Assembly (NCBI GenBank): GCA_036346395.1
Contig: CM070602.1
Span: forward strand, 15,509,098-15,573,097
Source: Hsuehochloa calcarea
Lineage: Eukaryota; Streptophyta; Magnoliopsida; Poales; Poaceae
DNA: 64,000 nucleotides
Direction: 5' to 3'
Position 1 is the stretch's first letter, and the number at the start of each line of letters is the position of its first letter. Both the position numbers and the translations under genes were made by a program. Below, in pieces: positions 1 to 13,300 of the stretch. The notes beneath the pieces are model-generated. The model made no database searches and was not told the origin of the DNA. It saw nothing but the letters and a program-made list of their open reading frames with translations.

Positions 1-511
1 TGTTGTAAGATAAATTATAAAAAACATGACAAGGACCATGGGTCAGGCCATCCCTTTAAGTGACATTTACTAATAATGGTTATATTCCCTCCAATCACAA
101 AAAAATATCGTTTTGGACATCGACACAATCCCTAAAATGTAATTTTAACTTCTATTGTGTTAGATTTATAAAACCTAACAAAATTATACTTTTATGAAAG
201 TTCTTTCGAGACAAATCTACACATAGTATTTTTATTTGTTGAATCAAAATATTGAAAAAGATATCGATAGCCAAAGTTTAGAAAGTTTGACTACACGTCT
301 TCCAAAATGACATTCTTCTGTGACTGAAGGGAGAATGATCATAAGTCAGGAAATGAGTAAATATCTTGAACTGCATGTTCAGTAGAAATTCAGGTGGATA
401 TTATTTGCTAGTGGTAATTGTCAAAGAGCAAAGCACCTGTAACCCTTGACATGCCATTTCCAATTAGAAACTAGACAATCAGCTTCTAAAAAGGAAGAGT
501 AAACAGGCATA
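1..511. other. AT-rich intergenic DNA, nothing recognised
   Basis: No convincing ORF, RNA gene or repeat boundary is seen. It is the distal 3' flank of the PHD/SWIB gene. Confidence 0.5.
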
Positions 512-1014
512 TAGGGGTGGCATTTCTGGGGGAAACCGCTAATATGAAATACATATTATTTTTTATATGTTTCAACTAAATCTTATATATATACAAATAA
601 AAAGTAAGTTTTAAAGCAGCTTTTTTAACAGAGCATACCCAAATAGTTATATATTTACAAATAGTCATATTAACTTTACAAAAAAATAAAATATTTCCCC
701 AATCCCCATGGGGATGCAGGGGTGGGATGGGGGAGGTAGTGGATAGAAATCCCGGCGGTTACCGGTGGGTACCGGGATTTACAAAACCGGCCAGTTTTTT
801 CCCAGTTTAGCATATTCAAATTCCATATTTCGAATTTCGACCGGTTTTTAAGCAAATTCAAATTTTAGTTTTAAAACTTAGGCCGGGTTTTTTTCCGAGA
901 TTTCCGGTTACCGGCCGGTAATGGAGAAATGACGTCGGGTGGTATTTTATCTGGTATTGGGATTTTGATCCCTGGGGAGGTTCCCCTCAAGCCCCTGCCC
1001 CATTGCCATCCCTA
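512..1014. mobile_element. Non-autonomous hAT-type element (about 0.5 kb)
   Basis: Eleven-base terminal inverted repeats, TAGGGGTGGCA at 512-522 and the complement of TAGGGATGGCA at 1004-1014, match the TAGGGNTGGCA ends of plant hAT elements. The flanks are an 8-bp duplication with two mismatches (caggcata at 504-511, cgagcata at 1015-1022). No transposase is encoded. It lies about 310 bp past the stop codon of the PHD/SWIB gene and could fall in or near its 3' UTR. Confidence 0.75.
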
Positions 1015-1324
1015 CGAGCATAAGAAATTATGAAAACCAAAGAATGCACCAGCAAACAGAAAAAAGTTTGAACCAACAGAACCAAATAGTTGGTGTGAAA
1101 ACATAAGAAAATTAACGATTAAGAAAAATATCTCTATTTTCAAAAAAAAAAAGGATTGGGGTTTCCAAATGTAGGGTGTTCACTACCCGTTCAGGACATA
1201 GAGCAGCTGCACAACATTTAGTGTCTTTGTATTGATGAAAAACAGTATAGAGAGCCCTACTGTAAATAAGTTAAATTAAATATAATAAATGTAAACACAA
1301 GAAAAAAGATCCCACAAAGGAAAA

Positions 1325-4300
1325 CTAATCATGAAAAAATAATGAGTCTGTCCACCCATTTGTTTTCAGAGATTTTTCTGCAGAGGCTTGATACGACTCT
1401 AGATGGAAATTAGCAAATGCAGCAGCCCAAGCAACAATTGTAGGAGTGTGAGTATGACCTTCAAAAGCAGCTGTATTATTCTGAAAAGACTTGTCTGCTG
1501 CTGCAACTACAAATTCAGTGTCTTTACTATCTTCTGTATCTGGAATAACTTGAGGGACCTCTTCAAGAAGACGTTGTCTTTCGGATGGTGTGCGTAATAG
1601 CTGTCTCTTATCAATGTATTCATGCATTGTAAAATTCAGTCAAGGATACAACTGTACAAAGTCAACCCATAAGTCGAAAGTCCTAAGATAGACTTACAGT
1701 TATAAAACAGGAAAACAAGATAGATTTTCTTGGTAGCAAACATCATTAGTCATTACATAATCAAAAGAGCTCAATCTGGCAAGGATATTCATTGCGCCAA
1801 CCTTTCTCATTTGTCATTTCAATTAATTTTTCCAATCTCTGAAGTTCTTTATTGATCCACTGAAAGGGAAAAGAAGGGACAGCTTGGTTAAAACTTCTAA
1901 CAGAATCAACAGGTAAAAGGGGAGAATCTATAATTTAGAACATGTCAAAGAAGTATTGATTTAAATTTTAATACAAGAACCAAAACATGAGACTTGAGAT
2001 ATCAGATCTATATGCAAACATTTGCAGAATGTACCAGATAATGTGTTGAGTTGATCTAACTTCCTAACAAACTTACATGACTCACTATGTCCCCATGTAC
2101 ACTTCTCGCTTTCTCTTCAAGCTCAGCCTGTAAAAACCAGCAAGGTCAGGGCACTAACTGAAGCTTAGGATATAATTACATAGACTCAAGTAAAACAAGA
2201 GACCAAACAAACATCTGTAAGAATTTCCCAAAAGTCAGAAAAGAACCACAAATAGTTGGAAATAGCTATGTGAATTAATTGTGAGCCAAGTAAATGAATT
2301 CCTAAGTAGCAGGAAAAGATTTTGTTTTCCCAATGTTGGTCTCTGATAGAAACATCACACAAATATATAAACAACTACCATACCATATGGATATTGCACG
2401 TGTGATTGGTGAAAGAAACATTCTGATTCAACACACATTATCCTATATGGTTTTGTTTCATTTCTCCACCTCCAGGAAATGTTTCCAAATCTTAAAAGAT
2501 ATTAGTTAAGGCCCTCAGGGCAATCTTGTACTAGTTGGGGTTTCAAAGAAGTGGAGCTGGAAACAGATTGCCAGGTGGTCACCAATCTCTGGGAGTCTCG
2601 AGCGAGCAACATATGTGCAATTCTTGCAATCCCAAAGGGAGATTAAGCAGCTTAGCTTTTCTCTGAGGAAGAGAGGAGTTTTCAAGCTTATCTATTCACG
2701 CTGGGTGGCAAATATTGCAGCCCATCTCTGTGCACAGCAAGCTTCACTGTGCAAGTGGCTAATTGTCACAACAGATTTCCTTCTGAGTTATTTTCGAAAT
2801 GATTGTAAGTTTGTAACTCTTGTTATTGAATAAAGTTATTGCCCGGATCAAACTGAAATTCCCAATCAAACCACATATGGAAAGCCTGGTAGCTCACAAC
2901 CCACTTCAAGAACGCTGGCATGCATAGCTGCCAGGTCATGCAACCTCATGTGTGGTCTCATCTCCTTTGCATTGAATTAATGCACTTATGACGAGGTCAA
3001 TTCAATTACAACACATTATATGTGATAATTGCAGAAAGTATGTTAGATGGCAATCTCCAGAATCTAGATTCATTCAAAGCCATGCAGCAGAGGTCAACGG
3101 CGCTTGAAAGAATAATTTAAGTGCGTGTAAGGGCTGGGTGTTTATTTCCTTAGACAAAAATACCCCTCTAATTTTAATGGTTAGTTTTATTCTCCACCCT
3201 TTACCAGCTTTAAGATCCGTGAACTATTGCAGAAAGTATGTTAGATGGCAATCTCCAGATTCATTCCAAGCCATGCAGTGGAGTCAATGGCGATTGAAAG
3301 AATAATTTAAGTGTGTGGAAGTGCTGTTAGGGCTGGGTGTTTATTGCCTTAGACCAAAATACCCCTCTAATTGTAATTGTTAGTTTTATTATCCACCCTT
3401 TACCTGCTTTAAGATCCGTAAACTATTACTACAGTGGCTGCTATGTCTCCTAGTCCTACTTAAATGAAGTGCAAATCCCTGTTCTCTCTAAACTTTTGGG
3501 CATTTGACATTTTAAATTGGTTGCTATGTTGCTATACTTACAGATATTGTTCATTTAAATTCTTACACTCTGGATTTGCTCATTACTCCTACTGCCCTAG
3601 CACTTGATTATATTTTTGGTCAAAATAGTCCCCGGGTTTGTTAAGCTCTAACTCTGAAACAAGTTAAATTTTGTATTCTGTTTGTAGCCGTGCAACTGCT
3701 ATGAGTAACACTGCATGCATTTTAATCCTCTGCTATCACGTAATTGACAAAGAATCGATTTTGACTAAACTAATTGAGTATAGGGACTTATACGTACAAT
3801 TTAACGAAGTCAAAGTTTGAAGCGCCAAATTGAGACTAGAAGGAAAATACAGATATCTATGATGTGATTTAACTACGAGTCAAGTAAATGGCAATAAACA
3901 ATTAAACAGTGCGGGCCTATGCAACAGGAGAAATTTTATCTCCATGATATTGCTCTCAGCTAGTGAAACATAGCACTGATCCACCAAACCCGAAGGGTAA
4001 TCCATGACAAGATATTTTAGTAGAGAAACATTGTGATGCAACACTTGATATCTTATATTATAGCAATGTCTTCCACTTACGTGAAGCGCAAATCCCATCA
4101 GCAATATAACCAACACATCATATTGATGTGATCTAAGCATCATTACTAGTGTTATGAATATTATGTGTATATTCATGAAGCCTAATGGGTAACATATATA
4201 GGGAGTACAAAGGGGATATGTCATATACAGATATACAAAAATATTCCTATTCTACCCCCCCAAACTCCTGGTGGATCACACACACTGAGTTTGGAGAAAA

Positions 4301-7300
4301 AATACAAATGTTATACCCTAGTATGTGGCTTCGTGAAGAAGACAGCAATCTATAACTCTGAAGACACAAACTGTAAAGTAAGTACTCCCTCCTGCACCTG
4401 TGAGCGAATGTATGAAGCATACACACCAATATGCTTGGTGAGCTCATGCTTCACTAGGTCACGAACAATACTAATAGCACATGTACTGTCAAACAAAAGA
4501 GTTGTAGGTCCCTTCACATACACTCCAAAATCTGCAAGTAACCACCTCAATCAAGTAACCTATGCTGTCATAGCTCTCAACTCAGCCTCTGCATTCAAAC
4601 AGGAAACTGCAGTCTGCTTCTTTGTCTTCCAGGCAATCAAAGAGGAGCCAAGAAAAACACAGTAAGCAGAAAGATAACGATAGTCAGAAGGATCACTAGC
4701 CCAGGTCGCATCGGAGTACGCCGGAAGCTATAGTGAGGTGGAGCTAGGGAAAAACAAACGACGAGAGATAGTCACACGCAAGTAGCGAAGAACATGACGA
4801 AGGTGGTTGTAGTGAGAATGGGTAGAACGAGCCATGAACTGACTTAAGATATGAACAGCATAAGCAATATCAGGACAAGTGCTCACAAGATACATCAAAC
4901 TCCCGACAAGATGACGATATCAAGTAGGATCCTCAAGAAGATCACCATCAGTGGCACGAAGTTGTAGAGATAGATCTATAGGAATCTCAGCAGTACGAGT
5001 GTCAGTCAGACCAGACTGATCAAGAAGATTCTGGACATACTTCTGCTGGGAGAGGTAGTAGCCCTCAGGCATGGAAGAGACCTCAATCCCAAGGAAGTAC
5101 GTAAGAAAACTAAGATCAGTCATCAAAAACTGCTCACTGTGATGCTTCTTCACATACATAATGAATGAGGAATCGTTACCAATGATGAGCATATCATCAA
5201 CATACAGAAGTAGTGTCCTACCCCAAGATGAGACATGGATAAAAAGAGCAGGATTTGAGGAACCGACAAGAAACCGATGCGAAGAATCAAGGCAAAACAG
5301 GTAAACCACGCAAACCCATGCACTATGAGGAGATGCACTCATCGGAACATAATACCTAGAGGCCATAAAGAGCACTATGAAGGCGCATGATGCACAAGCG
5401 ATCAAGCACTCATCCAAATCGGCGACCAAGCGAGAACATAATACCCGGTGGTGGAAGCGCATGTAGACCTCCTCATGCAAAACAGCGTAGGCGCGTAAGA
5501 GAAAAATTTAGGATAACATCCAATGAATGGTCGAGAGATAGACCACCGCCAAACGTGTCCGATCGTGTCCGAATTTGTTTTAATTTCGCGCGCAACAAAA
5601 TACGAACAATGGTCATATGGCACACGCGCCTTCCAGCGTGTCGGTGCTTGACAAACAAGCGCATGTAGACCTCCTCATGCAAAACGAGAAAAAATAGTCA
5701 CAATGAAGCAAGCGCAACAAGAGTACGTGGTCAGCGAAGAACACACGCAAGTAGCGAAGGTGGTTGTAGTGAAAATGGGTAAAACAAGCCATGAACTGAC
5801 TTAAGATATAAACAACATAAGCAATATCAGGACAAGTGCTCACAAGATACATCAAACTCCCGACAAGATGACGATATCAAGTAGGATCCTCAAGAAGATC
5901 ACCATCAGTGGCACGAAGTTGTAGAGATAGCTCTATGGGAATCTCAGCAGTACGAGTGTCAGTCAGACCAGACTGATCAAGAAGATCCTGGACATACTTC
6001 TGCTGGGAGAGATAGTAGCCCTCAGGCATGGAAGAGACCTCAATCCCAAGGAAGTACGTAAGAGAACTAAGATCAGTCATCAAAAACTGCTCACTGTGAT
6101 GCTTCTTCACATACATGATGAATGAGGAATCGTCACCAGTGATGAGCATATCATCAACATACAGAAGTAGTGTCCTACCCCGAGATGAGACATGGATAAA
6201 AAGAGCAGGATTGTGGGAACTAGCGGTAAAACCGACAGCAGTAATCAATGAGGTAAAACACGCAAACCATGCACGAGGAGCCTGTTTGAAGCCATAAAGA
6301 GTACGACGAAGACGACAGATGCACCCATCGGGAACATAATACCCAGGTGGTTGCTGCATGTAGACCTCATGCAAAACACCATTAAGAAAAACATTTTTAA
6401 CATCCAACTGAGAGATAGACCACCGACAAACAGAAGCAACCGCAACAAGAGTGCAAACAATGGTCATATGGCAACAGGGGCAAAAGCCTCATTGTAGTCA
6501 CGACCGTATTCTTGCTGAAAACCGTGAGCCACAAGACGAGCCTTGTAGCGTTCGATAGTACCATCAAATCGGGTCTTAATCTTATACACCCACTTGCACG
6601 TGATAGGACGAGCATGCACAGGTGTCGGTACAATATCCCAAGTCTTCGTACGTAGAAGAGCATCAAGCTCCTCTACCATAGCGAGCTGCCACTCAGAAGG
6701 AGGAGGAGCCTCACGATAAGAACTAAGCTCAGTGACAGAGAGAGCATGAGCTATCGCAGTAAATCCAAGACAATCAAGAGGTCCAAGGGATGTCCGGTCA
6801 CGAAGGACGAAACGGGGAGCATCATCATGAGGATCTGATGTGGGTGTCGGCAAGATACCAGGAAGAGGAGACTGGTGAAGGACGAGGACGCCTGGAGTAG
6901 TGAATATCAGATAAACGAGACGGTAGTGCTGCAGGAACAAGAGATGGTGCAGTAGGAGGCAGCACAAGAGGCGGAGGTATAGAAGGAACCACTAGAGACA
7001 GACCAGTGAAAGACTATGATAGTAGAGAAATGGGTGAAGAGTTAGAAAGAGACAACCATGAAATCGACTCAACGGTAGAAAAAGGACAAGGAGCCGAATC
7101 TCGATAGAAGAAAGGTCGAGATTCGTCGAAGACAACGTCTCATAAAATTCTAGTCTGTCGAGCAGAAGGATTATAACAGTGATAACCCTTATGCTCAGAA
7201 CTATAACCAAGAAACACACACTTAACTAACTGAGTAGAGAGTTCGGTGCGCTCACGGGACTGCAGCAGAACAAAACAAGTACAGCCAAAAATAAGAAGGT

Positions 7301-10300
7301 GTGTGTCTTGGGGGCTCGAGAGTATAGATGCTCTATAGGACTAACACCCTTAAGAGCAATGGAATGTTGTATATTGATGAGATATGCAGTCGTAGAAATA
7401 GTCTCAGCTCAAAACTGTGGTGGAACGTGAGAGACAAGGAGAAGAATGCGGGCATTCTCAATCAGATAACGATGTTTGTGCTCAACAACCTCATTCTGAG
7501 CATGGGCACCAGGACAAGAAGACTGGTAAAGAGTGCCCTGCTCAAAAAAAACTGTCTAAAAGCGTCAGAACAGTACTCGTCAGCAGAATCACAGCAAAAA
7601 GTACGGATGGAAGAATCAAACTGAGTACGAACCATCGTTGCAAAGCTACGATAGATCGCAAGAAACTGACCACGATTAGATACAGGGAAAATCCAAGTAA
7701 AACGGGAATAATCATCAATGAAGATCACATAAAATTTATATCCGCCTTTAGAGATAATAGGTGCAAGTCCCCATACATCTGAATAGACTAAGTCAAAAAG
7801 GACTAGAAGACAAGTACTCACTAGAATGATAAGAAAGTTGTGCCTAGCTTATAACACTGACAAAACATGGCCGTGTCAATAGTACACATCCAAGAACACC
7901 CTGACAAACTAATAAAGAAAGACAAGACCCACACAAGTGACCTAGACGATGATATCACTTAGCAAAAACTACAGAGGTGGTGACAGTAGTGGCGATGGAG
8001 GTAGACGTGGAGGTGATAAGAGCAACTGAAGTGGACTGAAGGTGGAGACGGTCAAAGTTGTAGAGACCCTGACGACCCTACGGCGCCGCCAGTCCCAAGT
8101 ATCGTCCCTGTCTGTCGGTCTTGGATGAAATAGGAGTGAGTCAAAACCAACCTTACAGCTAAGATCGGTAAGCTGACCCACCGAGAGAAGCTGCATGGTA
8201 AGCTAGGGGACATGGGAAACAGCTAGAATAGAAAAAACAGTGGATAAAAGAGCGCTCGGACAGCTGACAAACAAAGGAGTACCATCAACTGTCTGAACAG
8301 ATATAGGAAAAACAGGAGGTCCGTCCTACTGAAGTGAGAGATGTGGAGTCTGGTGTCGTGCATAGAGGCACCAGAATCCAGAACCCAAGAAGTACCTGAA
8401 GAAGACGTCTGAGCTAGACTATGAGAACCCGTTGAGCTGTAAGTGAGCTGTTGAAGTAGAGCTTGGCAGAACTGCTGAGCAGAGTCACCTCGCTGAGAAG
8501 GCCCTAACGTGTTGGTCTGTCCTCCTGTAGAGGAAAGGCCTCCCTGCCCCCCTGGATCGTCCACTCCCACGCGCTTGTTCCGCTTTTTTCGCACCATACA
8601 ACTCTGGTAGTCGTGCCCGAAGTTCTTGCAATAATTGCATTGAATCCCAGTTGGTGCAAAAACAGGAGAAAACAGACACCTGAGAAGGGACTGTAGTTGA
8701 AGCAGAAACCGTCGGTGTAGTCGAAGAAGGTGTAGCAAGCACAGGCGGAACAAACTGTGCTGCTAACCCACAGCGAAGCTCCTCAACACGAAGCGTCGAA
8801 AGAGCCTCGGTATCTGTCGGTCGTGGTGAGCCCTAACAAGCTCAAACTCTAGGCGAAGACGGCAGACGAAGTCATAAAGGCGAAGGCGGTCACAATCCGC
8901 CTTCTGCACCTTATGACACTCCTGGTAGAGCGGAGAAGCCAACTCGTCCAGCTGACGCCAGAGACTGGCCAGGGCTCAGTAGAAGTCGTCGACAGAAGAG
9001 TCCTCCTGATGAAGCATCTCCAACTCACGCTGAAGCGAATAGAACTAGGCATCACTGCTCTCTGCTGGTATCGCTCGCGCAAGTATTCCCATATTCCCAG
9101 ATCTGGCGAGTAGACCGTAAACCAACAATGTCTGGCTGAATGGAGTCGTTGATGTTGACCACTAGGATGGCTCGAACACGAGCCTCATCAGCACACCAGT
9201 GCTCGAAAGTGTCAATGACATACTGAAAAACATCATCAGCAGCAGCCTCCTCTGCCTCCTTGGCTACCTCATCTTCTGTAGGAGGTGCAGTAGCAGGCTG
9301 TCTGGGAGAAGGCTGAACCGACGGTGGCGGAGAAGGTCGAGCACCAGTGACATGTCCCAGAGGCGAAGACCATCGAGCGTGATCTCCATGAGTGAAGAAC
9401 ACAACTTGTAGTTCGTCCCATGAAGCTTTGTTTTCAAGAATGAGATCGTAGCTGATGGAACGGAAGTCATCGGTAAGCGGCGCGACGACCAAGGCAAACG
9501 AAGTCTAACAGGCGGCGCTGGACGGCGCGGCGATTAGATCGATGTGCTTTTTTTTTGGAAAAAATATGTTTTTATAAAAGCGAGAGGACGCCTCGCGAAG
9601 GCGTCGGCAAGGCGCAACTACGGGGGGGGCGGCGGCTCGGGAGCACAGTGTCGGCGGCGCGTCGCGGTGCTAAGCAAGTTCGACAGGATCAACCGGTTCG
9701 ACCAATGGCCGGCACGACGCCGACCGTCGCGGCCGACGATGGCATCGGCGGCGATGTCGGCTTCACCGACCGGAGCGTGGGTGGCGGCGGGTGCGAGCAG
9801 CGCGACAGAGCGATCAGGCGGGCTCGGGCGTGGACGTCGAACGGGTGGGCGACGGCAGCGCCGAGATGGCAACGAAAGAAGCTAAGTTAGTGCCCTAACT
9901 CTGATACCATGTTATGAATATTGTGTGTATATTCATGAGACCCAATTGGTAATATATATAGGAAGTACAATGGGAATATGCCATATACAGATAAGAAAAT
10001 ACAAAAGGCAGATAAGGAAATACAAAAAAATTCCTATTCTAACAGCTAGTAGCTCATTAATAAGATTGGAGAAAACTCTCATGCCTCTTTACAGCATTCT
10101 TCAATGCACCAAACAATAAGATCACCTATTCAATGCACCAAACAATAAGATCACCTATGCCAATATAGCTACACATAAATGACGAGAATCCCAAAACTGC
10201 ATTTGAATCCCAACACTGATTACTCGTGAGTCGTGATGCACTAATGTCAAATTCAAATGTCATTATATTTCAACATTGCTATATGCTACATAAGTTGTAG

Positions 10301-13300
10301 GTTCTGTTTGACAAAGAATACGGCCAAGCACAAGAATTCTCTTTTTCCTATACATCTTTTTTTCCTTCTGTCACTAAAGTATGTCTGTTGAAACAACTTT
10401 AGCAGCTTGCATTATATCTAATATTAGTAAACCTGCATTTTGGGAAAATACAACTGCAAAGAAGATTAACTTACAACAGTATGCCTTTTACAAGGTTCTT
10501 TCTTAGCCAACAGACGAAGATACTCGCATTCTTCCTGTTATCAACAAATTTGCACAGCATTCATGCATCCAGGACAAAATATGAAGATATACAGGGAGCA
10601 AGTGAAACTATATTGAAAAAAACTTATACTACATAGTAAATGCAGTTCGAATATTTAATAATTATTTGTACCAATCTTTTATTTTCTATGAATGACTGAA
10701 TGCTGTTGGAACATAGAAGGGCAAAATAAATCATACCTCCTCAAAGTCTTCATCTGACAACATAGAAATTTTGACTTCAGACCACATGTTGGAAATACAT
10801 AAAAGCATATCTGTAGATATGTCCCTTATCTTGTATACTTCTGAGGATTTCCTAATGCCTGTCATGTATGTCTTTCATGAGCTGATAATAATTTAATGCT
10901 TTGTTGCTAAAAACTACAGAACAGAGTATGTAGGCCTCATGTTCATGTATGGGATCCATTAGAATTTCTTATCTTAACTCACTGAAAGACAGTATTGATT
11001 TCCAAATGAAATAACCAACAACATGCATGACAAACTGATTCAGTCCTCTACAGGAGCAAATGAAGCATAGAGTAATCCAAGATTATATAGGTAATGCTAA
11101 AAGTTGAACATTGCATTACCAGTCACTTGTCCAAGCTGGTACAATTTTTTAGGCTTGTGGTAACTAAAGTCTTTGGGATCATTCTTTACTCTAACAAAAG
11201 AGCCAGTAACTTTACTTTCAAATGTCTCTGGCTGCTTTAGCAGATCCATAACTAAAGATCTCCTCAAATAGATTAACTTAATGTTATCACGAACAAGAGA
11301 AGCAAAGCATCTTTTGTATCTTTCAGAAACCCCTTTTGGAGTACTGGATTCAGAGTTCATGGTCCGAGTTTTCTTTTTCACAATTGAATCATAGTTATCG
11401 TCAGAACTAGCAGGTGTTTCATCCTCTGATGTGGTATTTGCAGCAATATGCCTTTCCAGCAAACTATAAATCTTGTTGTACTTCAGTTTTGATTTCCTAA
11501 ACAAAGACCAGAGTTTGTCATCACATATGACATGTTTCTTCTTATCTTTCTGCAAAAGACCATTTTGTCGAATGTACTCCTTCACAGCTTCGGCAGAACC
11601 AAATTGATCTAGAGATTTTGATGTATCTTTGCCTATTGATGAAAGGAACCCGATCAATTCTTTTGAACCCCAGCCCACATAGACATTCTTCTTCGATTTT
11701 CCTTCCTTCAGAATGGCTTTTAATTTATTTGATGTTCTATTTAAATGAGATGAGCAAGTTCGCTCATCATCGTCGTCGTCACTATTGCCCAAGAAATCAC
11801 CATCTGAACTGTGCTCTTCATTAGGAAGTTTCTCTGAATCTGACACTTGATTGCAGTTTAGGCCTTTTTTCAGAAGAGTATGAGCTTCTTGAAGGTTATC
11901 CAATGTCAAGCCCTCTTTTTCTCTAATTATCTCCCAGTACTCCTTAAACAAAAATTCATAAGTCTCCCTGTCACTGAAATCAACCCTCTCCTAGAAATCA
12001 GACAAAATCTACTATCAGAAAATATGTATACATGAAAAAGAAGGATAAATTTGATAGGCCAAATGACATTGAAAACAGATAGTAACCACTATCATAAAAT
12101 ATGTCTAGAAGAAAAGAAATACAAATTAGATAGAGTCATAGAGGTCAAGGTTGCCTTGAGCCCTTGACTCAAATTTGTTTCCCAAAATTTGAAGTATCTT
12201 AGATTAATTTATACAAAGAAATTCAACATAAATTATGCAAGGAAACAATCTACAACTAAGAAACAGGCACATTAAACTGAGCTAACTACAGCTGCAAGCC
12301 AACAATTATTTGCAGAACAGAAGGTTATCAAAGATCTCCAGATGATGGAAGACAAAAATAACTAATAATGGATGCACGGCAGGTGACTTAAAATTTTCAC
12401 AAGGCTATGCATTTAATTACCCCATCAGAGTCAACATCAACATTCCTCTCAATCATGATTGCCATCCTTAGACAGTTGTTGCAGAATCCCTTTGTTTGCA
12501 ACGTGACTTGGACAAATTCTGCTTGTCTCGCGCAGCCACAACAAACAGAGTTACCCGGACAACAGAAGCACCGATAGTATGAACGCCCTTTGCAGATAAA
12601 GCATGTATGCCAATCTGTCATGTTTAGTACTAAGGTCAATAAAAAAACTGATAATATATGGTGTACTTGAAGAAAATTTGAACAATAGAATCTAAAGTAT
12701 ACAAAATTGAGCGACATAAAATTCTAATTGACGTAGGCTCTCTTGATCCCATGCATTAGATTCAATACTTAGCTTGATCATATTTGCACTTATAGAGAAG
12801 ACTTCAAGCTGCTGTTACACTCCAGTGCCCATTTAAGCACCTATTATTTATGTTTGCGCTGTGCCCAACTAGTTAGCTACCTGACATTTCACATTTTTGC
12901 TAGTTTTTGTTAATGTATATATCCTTCTAATATAGAGTTACTAGTCTATTGTATATGGTAGGCCTATGTGGCCCATGTAGCCCATGTATGGGTGTGTATA
13001 TAACCCCTCATAATCAATAGAGAAGGCAAGAAGTCATTCATAATCTAACATGGTATCAGAGCATAGGGTTAGGGTTGGAGACTAGACCCGGTCCGGCTGC
13101 CGCCATCCTCGCCGTCACCGGCATGCTACCTCTGGTTCTCCTACTGGTGCTCACACGACTGCTGCTGTAATTATCTCCACTACCAGTACCTTAAGATCAG
13201 TTTCAGCTCAGTACTCCTACCTCAATTTATTATGGTCACCTACTTCGTGTGTTGCGCTACCTAAGGGGCACTATAATATAGCTCGTCGCCTGTTCTACTC

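Larger units (their letters stand above)
4150..10044 (-). mobile_element. Ty1/Copia retrotransposon in intron 6, decayed
   Basis: Short LTRs flank an internal region read on the minus strand. The right (5') LTR is 9910-10044 and the left (3') LTR about 4150-4254; the left lacks a segment containing aaatacaaaaggcagat. A TGGTATCAGAG primer-binding site abuts the right LTR and a G-rich polypurine tract abuts the left LTR (4255-4266). The 5-bp target duplication is actag (4145-4149) versus gctag (10045-10049). Domain order gag, protease, integrase, RT, RNase H is Copia. Frameshifts and stops break every domain. It has the same orientation as the host gene. Confidence 0.92.

Noticed and set aside
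9544..9890. Overlapping plus-strand ORFs of 111-113 codons
   Set aside because: They lie antisense in the GC-rich leader of the intron-6 Copia element; the two frames overlap fully and neither has a known motif.
11097..11951. Single-exon gene reading of the SWIB ORF (284 codons)
   Set aside because: Its last six codons run past a GT donor and its first Met is an internal TTG codon. Flanking exons fit splice sites, so it is exon 4 of the larger gene.
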